Below, piece by piece: positions 1-11,100 of a DNA stretch of 64,000 nt. The notes under the pieces are model-generated. The model worked only from the letters and a program-made list of their open reading frames with translations. It had not been told where the DNA came from and did no database searches. The stretch's first letter is position 1. The number at the start of each line of letters is the position of its first letter. Origin of the DNA: Helochares maculicollis (lineage: Eukaryota; Arthropoda; Insecta; Coleoptera; Hydrophilidae); contig JAWQRO010000037.1 of assembly GCA_033557835.1 (NCBI GenBank), positions 1 to 64,000 on the forward strand. The letters are read 5' to 3'. The translations under genes and the position numbers were made by a program.

Positions 1-2470
1 ATATATCAATTTTATATTTTACATCCTATAATTCACAACTCAATTGATCAATTATAAAACTGTTGACAAATTATTTTTAGAAAGTTAATTTTTCAATAAG
101 CACGCACAATTTAAATTTGTTTAATCATTGGAAAAATCTGAAACTGGTCTGACTTTAACTAGATGACATGGAAGTTATCAAAAGTTTTTAGGTAACAAGA
201 TACTAAAACCAAGACGTGGCCGCAACGGGCCGAAATTGTTTTGCAGATAAATAAATGGCAGAATAAGGCTTAATTTCAAAATTCTAGCCTGTTTGTTTGT
301 TAATTTGTTGGCTCTAGCAAGATGAAATTATTTTGATCTTAACAGTTTTCTGCCTCGTGCTGCGGCATTTCCATAGAAATAGAGGCATCAAACAAGCTAT
401 TTGTATTAAATGCTGCAGTCAACATTAACGCAAATATTTACCTCGATGTTTACCGTTTCCCTGACCAGTTTGGGAGCAAAAGCCAATCGGAATTGCTCGT
501 TAATTTACGTATGATTTCCATTTAACCACCTAGTTAATGGAGAGAGTGAATTTTCTCTCATTTTTTGTCCTACTTAAATGATGCCTTTATAGTAAATCCT
601 TAGTCTACTGTATGCATTTAAAACAAGTGTAAAATAGCTTTCGAATATGTGCTTATTCAATGGCATATCAATGATTATACGAAGAATACAAACAAGCTTT
701 TATGAGTATATGTTCTATATGTTTTAATACGGCGAAACAGAAGCAAATTAGTGAAGCCCAGCCATAATACGTAGATTTTAATATGTTATCTATGGTCTAT
801 TGAAAATTATTATATATAATAATAAAATTTATTAAAGAGTAGCAGTTCTGCCATCACCTTTCAAGATGAAAAATTCTACACTTGCTCAACTGGTGAAAGT
901 GGCTGAAGTATCCCCATTCAACATTCTCGAATACATTTTAAAGTTGTATTTAAACTTTTTATCAGGTTGTCTGTTATTTTTTGGTGGAGTTCGACACTGT
1001 CGATTACCGAAAATATCTGAATCGGTTTTGACAAGTAATTAAAGAATATCTAGTCTATAGCGAGAATGACCATGAGGTTCTTAATTAGCCAAGGGTGAGG
1101 AAAAGTTTTCGACAGCTAATTAATATCTCAAAATCTTTTTCCGTAGCTAATTTTCATACACTCCATGTTTTTTCATATTTTCGTTTCATATTTTTTTATA
1201 TTTATAGCCCTATTGTCGTCCACACTCATCTTTCTTATATGGTGGAGAGTCAATTGTGATTTAAAAAGGAGAAATGTATGTAATCTCTAATCACAAATAA
1301 TATTGTTTAACTGCTATACAAAAACATGAGCTGTAGTAAAAAGAAGAAATACATTTAGCTGTAGAATTTACAACGAACAGAGTTGTAGTCGAGGAAACTA
1401 TTGAACAAAGACTTCACTCTCGCTACAACACAAATTCATAGAAAACTAATTTCATCGCAATTACATCTTGGAGTGAGAGAAATCTTAATGAGGTTGCATA
1501 AATATGGAGCGGTGGGCGAGGCAATATTTATAAATAGGTAAACACTTTCTTAAATACGCATCTGCACTAGTAAAATATTTATTTTTTGGTTAAAAATGTT
1601 TTTTCATTTCACCTGAGGTTCATATATAGCACTGGATGCAAAATTCAGAATACTTATTATGAATTATTCGGGCTCAAAACGCTCCGGGTTATAGTTTTCA
1701 TCCAGAAGAGGAAGTGTAACCTGCATTTCATTGCCCCAATAGCCGAGTTGTGCTCCAAAAGCAAATAATATACTTTTGTTCTTTATACTTTCAGCCTTGA
1801 TGGATTTAGAGGTAAAAATTGTAAACAAATAGAAGGAACGAGCTGCTTTTCACAACGCAAACGAGCTAAGATACAAATATTGACTGTCTGCAAGGTTCCA
1901 GAGAAACGTGGAAATAAAACGGAGATGTGAATCAATATAAATATTACCTGGGAAATATATTTAAAACTCACACCCTTCTGAGCAGGCGAAACGGTCACTC
2001 GCCCACAAATCCAGCACAATTCTTGGATCAATCTCGCAAAGGAGAGGTAAAATACAATTTCAATTTCATATAGCCACTGCACTCACAGAAATATTATATT
2101 GACACATCTATGTTACCCTACTTACAAAACGACAGCGATTCTAAGGCTGAGAAATGCATTCGATGTTTCTATTGCTCAATTAACATATTTTGGAGTTAAC
2201 ATTTCTTCGCAGCTCAACTAAACAAGACCCTGCTTGGCATGACAACTTCTAAACGAAGAAGGAACCGACTGTTTTATAACTTCTTTAGGTTAACTACTAC
2301 TTCTGACTTTCAGATTTACCTCAAGCTTACATTAGTAAAAACTAGTATAGAATTCGACTCCAAGATTATGATGGGTCTTTACATTTTGAGGTACCTTAGT
2401 TTCATTTTGATAAAACTAGCCGTTTAAATAATCCCATTAAGTAACTCTTTATGCACATTAAAAACCATTA
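1..2470. other. No gene seen; inferred para intron
   Basis: AT-rich sequence with no reading frame that resembles a known protein and no GC-rich block. Because para is transcribed from the minus strand and its next exon was not found below 15.6 kb, this stretch is inferred to lie inside a long para intron. The few open frames of 60 to 100 codons here have no domain-like composition. Confidence 0.4.
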
Positions 2471-2540
2471 AAAATTAGTAGATACGAAATTTCGAATTGA
2501 TCGGAGCAACGAAAGTGTTAATTTTCTAATTTTGAAAGTT
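2471..2540 (+). repeat. Interspersed repeat family R1, copy 1
   Basis: Shares the pattern TTAGTAGATAC/TAAAATTTCG followed by TTGATCGGAGCAACGAAAGTG with four other places in the window (near 7.80, 51.01, 54.67 and 55.04 kb), all in the same orientation. After the core, AATTTTGAAAG is also shared with the 51-kb copy. The element type is unknown. It may be the conserved end of a larger non-autonomous transposon. Confidence 0.5.
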
Positions 2541-4135
2541 TCGTATTAGGTAATCTCAAGCTCTCTTATATCATTTTTACTGATTTTACGATCAGATAAA
2601 TGCTATATTTAACTTTGTTGTTCAGATTCAAACCTTTAATAAAAACTAGATTAATTTGACTAAACTTGTACGTTATTATTAAAAATGTTTATACTAACTT
2701 TAAAATACGTAGGAGACAGAAAGTAAAAATAGCGAAAATGGTTTAATGATATTTTGTTTTTGCGACTTAATCATAAAAGACGCTCCAGATGTTTTCCCTG
2801 TACTTGCAAGTTTTGTAACCAAATGAAGACGGTGTAAAACTGAGATTGAAAAATTTCATGCGGGGCACGATATCTGAAAATGTGGACGTAAAAGCCGAAA
2901 CCTAATTGAGTAAGGTAGTGTATTCTAGTTGAATTAGAGAACACTACAAATACGAAGTGACGCAAAATAAGACTAAGCTAAGAAACAAAAAAGGAAATGT
3001 ATATAAACCATAAGGTAACGAGAGATGAAAAGGGAGAAAAGAAATATGTGTGGGGATAAGGTACCAAAAAATGTAATAGTAGAAAAATAATAGGGGAATA
3101 TGACGACACTTAATAAAGGCGAGTAGGAACAATAAACTGAGAAACTTGGAGAAGAGAAAAAAACTAATTTAACTAATGTAAGTAAAACGAACAATAGGCG
3201 CGAATTAAAATAATATCATTAAAAAAATATAACCTAATTGATAATTGGAAAACTGGTTGAGATAGCGAAGAAGATGCAGTTGATGTGACTGATTCCGAAA
3301 AAACGGAGAAGATTACATTAACATAAGGAATGGTCACTACACACTTCGTAGTGGAGTTGATGGTTGAGCGCAAACAGGAGTTGCAAATACAGGGACCAGT
3401 TTGAATACGTTAAGATAATATAATAACTTATAAAAGAGTGCTCGAAATAAATATACGAAGGAGAAAAAGCGAAAACAAATGTTTTGACCATTTATAGAGC
3501 GAGATAGATTTAGCAACCAAAGAGAGCATGAGAATGCTTAGTTTTAACTCAAGAGGACTACCCTATTGGTCCTAATACAGAAAATACGAAGAATGTAAAT
3601 GGTACGTTTTTTAAACATTCATTCATATGCACAAATAAGCGATTCCAGAAAACTATGGATTTGGTTTTTGTCCAAGACAAATAATCAAGGAAATTGAAGA
3701 CGTATGTGTTTAAAGAGGTTAGGCTCTGAATTATTTTTTAAAATAAAATAATTAGAAACCACCTTACAAAAATAAACATGCAAGTATCAATTTAATAAAT
3801 ATTAAAATATCAACTATTTGGAGGTAATAATAAACATTTATGCTACGAGAGGTTACGAAATAAGGGTAGACCAACATAAAAACCTTATGAAAAACCTTTA
3901 CAGAATTAGTGCCGAGTAAAATAACAGTATAAAAGCAATATAACAAAAAAGAAACTATAGAAAAAGTATTGAGTAGCGACGAAAGTATGCGGTTTTTGTG
4001 GAAAATTATTATAAAAATTAAGCAAGTTCCAAAGATCAAAGAAACATTGTAATTAAAAGTATTAAAGAGGGAAAAATTTGTCAATGCAAAGCATGGGAAT
4101 AAGACAGCAGGGGAACTGCAAAGTTGCTTAAAAAC
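2541..4135. other. Unassigned, partly purine-biased DNA
   Basis: No recognisable gene. Positions about 2950 to 3560 are strongly purine-rich on the plus strand, which opens artefactual frames on the minus strand rich in Phe, Leu and Ser. The stretch precedes a reverse-transcriptase fragment and may be its decayed 5' part, but no endonuclease motif could be read. Confidence 0.3.
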
Positions 4136-4139
4136 TTTA

Positions 4140-4640
4140 GGGGATGGAAAATGCGGAAAAAGTTATAAAGAATTTGTTTCTAACGAATACACAATTCCAA
4201 GATGTTATTCGAATGGTAATATCAAGCAGAAATTAATTATAAATATACAAGAAAGGTGATACACAAGCGTGTAGAAGTTACAGAGAAATATTATTAATGT
4301 CCATTATCAGCAAAGTATGCGAAATATTGAAAATCTTTAAAAGACATTTTTGAAGTAACACTTAATGACAATGTGGGTTTGGTACGCCTGTGTATAATAT
4401 TCCTACAAGGCAGTAAGTACAGAAAAGCCTGTGGTATAACAACAAATTCTTGTTTTGTGGATTTTGATAAAGTTTTCTTAGCTGCGCGAGTATTAGGACA
4501 AAGAAACGCAGACCAAAAATATATGCAAGCACTGAAAAGTACTAGGCAGGTGAAAAATGATCAATTAGTTGAAATAAATGTGTAATGTATAAAGTTTAAA
4601 TCGATGTGTCATGTCAGTAGATTTTCACAAGCTATTGAAG
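4140..4640 (+). mobile_element. Non-LTR retrotransposon reverse transcriptase fragment (decayed)
   Basis: Broken plus-strand frames give pieces typical of LINE reverse transcriptase. Near 4250-4320 a segment reads like the 'KGD..xCxxYRxIxLLxxxxKVxxxI' finger/palm motif. At about 4440-4560 a frame reads TNSCFVDFDKVFLAARVLG, matching the catalytic motif A block 'FVDFxKAFD', where the usual AFD is now VFL. Several frameshifts and stops separate the pieces and no YADD box is seen. The fragment abuts a mariner remnant on its 3' side. A functional product is excluded. The family (RTE-like or related) is not resolved. Confidence 0.55.
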
Positions 4641-4669
4641 TAGACAGCTCAAAGTGATTTTTAAACTGA

Positions 4670-5640
4670 AAAAAAATGAACATTGTGTTGTGATAAAAAT
4701 CTTCCTGAAGACAGTTTTAAAAGCTATAGAAATTTATAACAAAATGATAACTGTATTGGGTGATGATGCTCCTTCAAAAATAATAGTATGTGAGGGGTAT
4801 GTCTAAAAGGTTTCTACGTAACTGTTCAAGTCTTAAAAATGGTCCTCGCTCTGGACGTCCAAAAAGTACTTCTGTAGAAATGTTTAATTCTGTACATTAT
4901 ACGATTATGGATTATTGATGATTCATCAATTGCTGAGATTATGCTCTATTGAAGAGGTAGTACGTATTTATAACAAAGGATTATGCATAAAAAAAAGATA
5001 TCGACAAGTTGGGTGTTGCATTCGTTAACTTTGGATCAAAAATGGATTCGAGTAAGACTTTCTCAACAACATTTGTCTCGTTTTCAAAAGAGAAAAAATA
5101 GATTTTATGTGTAACTAAGGATTAGTGGATTGAGTGGACTGAATCTGGTTGTTGAACTTCAAACCAAGCAAAGGTGTGGATCGTTCTAGAAGGTTATGGC
5201 CCCTGATAAAACAATAACAGGAAAATATAAAAACCTTTTGAACTAGCTGAGTATAAATAATTCTCAAAGAAGCGGTTTTGCTGAAGAAAAACAACCGTTT
5301 GCCGTCTTGACAATACACCTTCCCATACCAGCGATATTTTAAAGGCTAAACTGGTTGAAGTAAAGTTTGAACGTTTGCAACATCCATCCTATGCGCTAGA
5401 TCTTCTTCCATTCCATCTGTTTTCGACAATCAAATAATACATGGATACATGAATTGGGGAAGTCCCTGGCAAAATTGTATTGAACTTAACGAAGAACTTA
5501 CTGAAGAAAACTAATTTAGAAGTAAGTAAGTTCCGCACGCACCTTTCCAAATACCTACTACCTAGAAAACATGGAAAAAATATTAATTTTTTTATCTTAT
5601 GACTCTGAACTTCGTATGTATTGTACAAAAAAAATAAAGG
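4670..5640 (+). mobile_element. Mariner remnant 1 (irritans-like)
   Basis: Tc1/mariner-family transposase relic spread over three frames. The N-terminal helix-turn-helix block begins near 4678 (EHCVVIKIFLK, then KAIEIYNKMITVLGDDAPS), followed by NGPRSGRPKSTS, the linker between the two DNA-binding domains. Later pieces are LTLDQKWIRVRLSQQHLSRFQK and LDNTPSHTSDILKAKLVE. The last holds the second catalytic Asp. The third Asp is lost: the usual SPDLAPSDFHLF block reads ALDLLPFHLF. The start codon is also missing. Known activity of the family is cut-and-paste transposition into TA. This copy is dead. Confidence 0.85.
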
Positions 5641-5649
5641 TGTTATGAC

Positions 5650-7790
5650 AAATTTTGTATTTAGTATAAAACTGAAATAAGAATGCGGAGAGAAGTGCTA
5701 TATACTAGATTTTTCTTCTAAAGTTGGTCGAATCCAAATCCAATGCGACTGAAAGAACATAAATTTTTAAAATTCATTCCAGTAACTGGAAATAAAAGTA
5801 CACCCACAAAAAAGTTGCATAGTTTGCTGTTCTAAGAGAGGTGACTGAGGAAAGCATATCCGCAGGGAAAGGCGGTGCTGGTGACCAAATTGGGAAGCTG
5901 GTCTCTGTTTGGAACGGTATTTTCAATTGATTTTTGTGTTCACTGTTCAATTTAATTATTATTTAAATAGAAAATATTATTTCAGTCCTAAAAATATTTC
6001 TAAGTAACAATGTGAGATTTTTTGTATTGTGTTAAGTTATTGTACGGAACAACTGTCGTATTTGATCTCCTCTCTATATTATTAAAAATGATATTAAGCG
6101 TCGCGACCTGTAGTGAAACATTCAACTGACATTGGAGAAGCTGGAAGATCGGCCAAGGAAATTTGGACACATACTCAGTGCTTATAGTACTTATATACGA
6201 AAATGTAGCCTGGAAAAATCTAGATATTTTGAAAACTTTGGACGGTTTGCATAGCCTCTGTCTCTGAAGTCACCTCCAGATATGAAATTATTTCAGGTTT
6301 AACTAGTAAGTCTAGTTGGGAACTAGTCAAAAATCTCTTTGAAATAACCCCGGAAATAAGTAGATGATTTCAATAAAATAGCCTTCACTGAATATAGTTT
6401 GTATATCAATATTTAATTCCATCAACTTTGACATCAATACTTCTAATTCAGGCTAGATTTGATTATTTATGAATATGTAGTATGAGTATAGATAAATAGG
6501 ATAATAACTTACTCGTAGTGAGTTAATTTTTAGTTTCATTCATAAACGACAAAGTCCGTTGACCGATGTTGGACAGTTTTATATTTCTTCATTAGTTTAA
6601 TGTCAAGATTTTTATCTAAACAATTTATGTTAATACTTCGTATAGTACAAACTTAGAGCTAATATATATATATATATATGATATTTTCCTTTATTTGAGT
6701 ATTTTATAAGGTACATAGAATTGATTATTGCCTCAAATAATCTATTGAGAGTATTAGTGCATTTAATAGCAAACTAACTCTTGATCGAGCTCAAAATAGA
6801 AACATGTAACGTTTGCGAAGTCGCGAATATGTTACAAAATCGGCTAGATTTTTTATTATTTCAAAGACATTTTCGAAAAAATATAGATCTGAGAGTTTAA
6901 GAAGCATTGTAACTAATAGTAATACTTCAGAAATGGGTTTAAGTAGATAGTTAAAAATTAATATGAAAAATAATATTTAATTTGTGGCAATATATTCTTT
7001 TGCGCACCAGAAATACCCTATCAGTTTCATAGTTTTCATATAATGAATTGTAAACAGCAAAACCAATTTAAAAACGCATAAATGCATTAACGATTAGCAA
7101 GTTTACGCACCTAAAAATCTATAAATGAAATATTAAATAAAAACGATTCCATAAAAGAAACAATGAATAATTGGTGTCACATGAATAGGAAGGTTCACGG
7201 GAATGTTGAGGGGTTGAGCGGCTTACTAATGGAAGAAAGCCGCATTGATGGAGCTTCCGCTCGGTGAAAAACAAAAAGCCGATATATTAAATATACAATA
7301 AAAGATTGATTAGCCTCATGTGAATGAATGGAAGGAGCTTCATGAGAACAGATAGCACTATGTTATAAAGGGAAAGCCACTTACGAATGAAAACTATAAA
7401 TAGACTGTATCATATGGTAAGGTAGAAGCATCTGTAGAATCTTGTAGAAGGGAAGAGGAACAGATAACTGCACGATCGGAAGGAAAATATTGCATGGGCA
7501 TTATGTACAGGGAATACATCTCATGAATGGAAAAGACATGAACATGAAATTATATACATATGCCACAAGAGGCAACCAAGGAACAATTAGAGTCGTGAAG
7601 GAGCGAAGTTTCTTATGGAATCAGTTGTGAACTTGCAGCAAATAATATTACGGTTTTCTCTTGTGAAAGTAAAGTTAAGAAGAATTTTTGATATAGCTAT
7701 TTTTATATTGCCGTATACTACACGAAATATGGTATACTTTTGAGATATTAAAATAAATCAAGCCGTAATTATGTTCACACCTTAAATGAT
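5650..7790. other. No gene seen
   Basis: AT-rich DNA without a recognisable product. It holds an (AT)n microsatellite at 6662-6679 and, at about 7160 to 7560, a slightly GC-richer purine-biased stretch that may belong to an unclassified transposon. Inferred to be para intron. Confidence 0.35.
6662..6679. repeat. (AT)9 microsatellite
   Basis: Eighteen bases of perfect AT dinucleotide repeat, followed by a G. Confidence 0.95.
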
Positions 7791-7795
7791 ATTAC

Positions 7796-7860
7796 CAATT
7801 AGTAGATATAAAATTTAGATATGATCGGAGCATCGAAAGTGCAACTTATATTTCGTACGC
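7796..7860 (+). repeat. Interspersed repeat family R1, copy 2
   Basis: Contains TTAGTAGATATAAAATTTAG followed by ATGATCGGAGCATCGAAAGTG, matching copy 1 at 2.47 kb with a few substitutions and in the same orientation. No inverted repeats or target duplication could be assigned. Confidence 0.5.
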
Positions 7861-8079
7861 TGTGAAATAAAAAAAATACAGTAATACAGTTGCAAAAGTT
7901 ACAATCACTGCTGAAGTTTGCGCCTAGATGAAAAATTGGTAGCGAGCAAGACTCTAGATTTTTCATAAGATCCTTTGGTTCTTGATGGACATTTTGGCGA
8001 GATATTTCTTGATATTCTTACATTAATGATTTTCATTTCATTTATATATAACCCCGGAAAAATGATTAACAATGCCATC

Positions 8080-9435
8080 CAAAAGTACGATTAAATACTA
8101 AAAAGAGATGAGCTACTGGAAATAGTAGAAAGCTTAGAAACTAATAAACATGTGATTGAGAAAAAAAAATGTTAATGAACTGATTAAAGAAGGGGGGAGT
8201 AGAGTTAAAAGAAATAATTTACAGACTTCTTGTTCAAATGTGGGCAGAAGAGTAAATGCAGACGTAATGGCCAGAGGCAGTATTAATGCCAATCTTTATA
8301 AAAGGGGAGATTGTCAACTGCAACAACTACCGAGGAATTGCTTGCCCTTCTTTAAATGGTGGACAAAAATTTGGCGAACTTTATCAAGAAAAGGCTAGAT
8401 AAATGTGATTGACTAATTGGGGAGTGTCAAGCAATATTCCCGAAAAGACATTCGATCAACGATCAAGTATTTACAGTAAAACAGATACTATTGAAAAGCT
8501 GTGATCAATTTAGCAGTATGTGCACTGTTCGAAGACTTGAAGTAAGCCTACGACAGGATCCATAAAACACAGATTTACAAATGCATGGCTTAGGACTGAC
8601 AAAACTGATACTTGGAAATACAGAAAAACAGAGTAACGATGCGAAAATGTAAGTCACAATCAAGCAGAGGAGTGAGACAGAGCGACCTACTATTGACCAT
8701 AGTTTTAGCATAGTATTTAGCAAACGACGGCTACTAGAAATTAACGAAGAAAAAAATAGTTGCATGGTGATGAGATCTGATGAAGGAAACGAAGCAGTAC
8801 TAATTGTAAAATACTGTACAGGTGGAAAAAGCTATAAGTACGGAATAGCAGAAAACGTTATCACCCTAGAGGTGAATATAGACAGTAGAAACGAGGAAAA
8901 TAAAGAGATAAACTATATAATAAACAAACGACGTTTAAGTGTAGGTGCACTTACAAAGATCTAAAATTGTGTCTAAAAGGACGAAGGAATTATGTAGATC
9001 ATAGATCATACAACCAGTAGCACTGAATTTGTGTGAACTACGGGCTCTAAACAGGGTCGATGAGCAAAAGTTAGAGATCTGCAAAAGACACATTTTTGGA
9101 AGAACATATTGTGGGAAAAAGTAGGAAACACATGTATGAGGACATCAAATCATGAGAATTATAAGCTATGAAATACCCATTCAATAGTCGCACAGATTAA
9201 ACCGTAAATAATTGTATGGTTGAAACACATCGAAAGATTTCTAAAAACGAGCAGGCCTAAGAGATTTCTAAAGGTAGAGGTGGTAGAAAAACGAAGATGA
9301 ACTAGCCCCAAAAGAAAATGGATAGACGAAGTAGAGTAGAGATTTAATGTTAGAGACTGGAAGAGAAAAGCCATGAATAAGACAGAATGAGGTGAGATAA
9401 CCAATCAAACCTTAGACCTGTAAGGCTTGTGGAGC
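8080..9435 (+). mobile_element. Non-LTR retrotransposon (LINE) remnant
   Basis: The longest LINE relic in the window, read through several frames. The order is: an N-terminal part of reverse transcriptase (VNELIKEGGSRVKR, then NLYKRGDCQLQQL at about 8295-8335, the 'IYKKGD..xCxNYRGI' motif); motif A as FEDLKxAYDRIHKTQIYKCM near 8525-8590 (x is a stop); then RGVRQSDLL near 8670, the 'GVRQGDxLS' block. The YADD box is missing, apparently deleted around 8700-8760. The frame resumes with INEEKNSCMVM and a connection region containing KSYKYGIAENVITLEVNI. The 3' part (about 9200-9410) keeps the basic tail 'RWIDEVExD..RDWKRKAMNKTE' typical of endonuclease/RT LINE ORFs. Confidence 0.75.
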
Positions 9436-9439
9436 TAAT

Positions 9440-10765
9440 GTATTACTGTAATATTTACTTATAACTATTAAATTATATGCAAGTCGAATAATTACTTTTG
9501 GTGGGCCGCGAAAATAAGTGATACTTTATCTGAATGTCTTGATAACATTGCTAAGTTCTTAGACTTTGGTGGCTGTAGTTAAATTCCCACGAATTTGAAA
9601 GTGTGCATATAGTAGGAAATACAAAAAATTTTAAGCTTGTGGCCTATCACACTTATTACGGTTTGAAATACCATGATTATTGTTCCTATAATCGGAAAAT
9701 AGGCGTAAAACAACAATAAATAATCATTAATGAATCTCCACTATGCGAGGAATGAACGAGCGACGGAACGCATCTCGAATAAGCGAAGCTAAAGTATCTT
9801 CATTTTATAACTTTATTTGAGATATCAAGTAACAACTACGCAATTTCTCATGAAAGTTACAAAAACAGACTTTCCTGTCTATAATTTTTGATGTATTTTT
9901 GCTCTTCTAGGAAATTTACATGTACGATTAACCCAAGTTTGTACATGGCAAGAAAACGCGTTAATATTTTAAAGGATCTACCTAATCTTTTAGCAACTCG
10001 AAACAACACGTTTAGCCTCGCTTAGCTCGGCAATTTAGACCGTCAATTAAAATTAATCAACATTTCACTGTACATTTCATCGGATCTCTTCGATACTTCT
10101 ATATTTATTAGATAATTGTATAAATACGCTGGTGATTTGCTTACTTCATGTGTTTAGAGGAGATACGCCACGTTTTAACCAGCAAATACAGTTTTTAATG
10201 TGAAAACAGAAGCTTATGCGCTAACGGCTCTTTAGCACACATTGAACTTATACGGAAATTTTAAATGGAGTCCCCAGATTTCTCTTCGATCAAATCCTAA
10301 AATTTTTAAGTTAATATATAAGTTAATAAAAGGAAGTAATAATGGAAATTACATAATACTTTTTTCCAGTAAATTTTTCTTATGAATCTGCACATTCAAT
10401 TTAATTCCGACTGAATCGCAAGGTGCTCGGTCAACATGAAAATGGTAAGTGATATGATGTAGTTACATCCGCACGCACAGATACAAAAGACAACCCACGC
10501 GTCTCCACTGACAAAAGACGAGCAATGTCAAGCTGAAATTGATCCTTTTCGCGGCGTATTTGAACAACTTCAAATAATATTATTCATGTGTTCAAATTAA
10601 ACACTTTTTCAACGAAACGAATTCCCCTCGTTGGTATCGGTTATTGATTTTATTATAATGTTATGTTTACAGATCTAAAATAGTAACTTGTGGAAGCTTG
10701 TGCTTGTGTGTTGTGAATGCCTAACCGGTATATTTCAAGGCGTTTGGGGTAACCTATCCAAACTC
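9440..10765. other. No gene seen
   Basis: AT-rich, inferred para intron. The only item noted is ATGAAAATG directly followed by a consensus donor GTAAGT at about 10437-10451 on plus, which resembles a short first coding exon but lacks any identifiable second exon. Confidence 0.3.
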
Positions 10766-11100
10766 CCCCAGGTCAGTTATGAAGGCCGTTGTGTTATTTT
10801 ATAAATACCTCGGGCAAGCTATGGAAGCCCTTTTGATAGATGCGGAGGCCAATTTGGCAAGCTATTGAAATCTTCCACGCAACGAATGAATAGCGCTCAG
10901 ATAAATAATGGAAACTCGCCGGGTCAGTTATGAAAGCTTTGCAGTTCTTTTATTAAAAGGTTGTGGTCAAGCCATGGAAGCTACTTTGAGGGGAGGTTCC
11001 TTGTGATGCTCAGAGAACTCGCCATGGAATCTGCCGTAGATGATTACTATTTTTGGGACACTGATAGAGACGCAATTGCTTTGTAATGAAGGTCTTTCAA
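10766..11100 (+). repeat. Degenerate tandem repeat, unit about 43 bp
   Basis: The motif (A/G)(G/T)(C/T)(T/C)ATGGAAGC recurs in the same orientation: CAGTTATGAAGGCC at 10774, CAAGCTATGGAAGC at 10815, CAAGCTATTGAAATC at 10858, CAGTTATGAAAGC at 10925, CAAGCCATGGAAGC at 10968, CGCCATGGAATCT at about 11020 and TGTAATGAAGGTC at about 11082. Spacings are mostly 41 to 44 bp with some longer gaps. A higher-order duplication of about 150 bp is also visible: 10771-10830 resembles 10922-10983. The block is GC-richer than its surroundings. No coding potential is supported. Confidence 0.6.

Noticed and set aside
10437..11100. Cuticular protein gene starting at ATGAAAATG
   Set aside because: No second exon with cuticle-type repeats or chitin-binding motif. 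The downstream GC-rich block is a tandem repeat.
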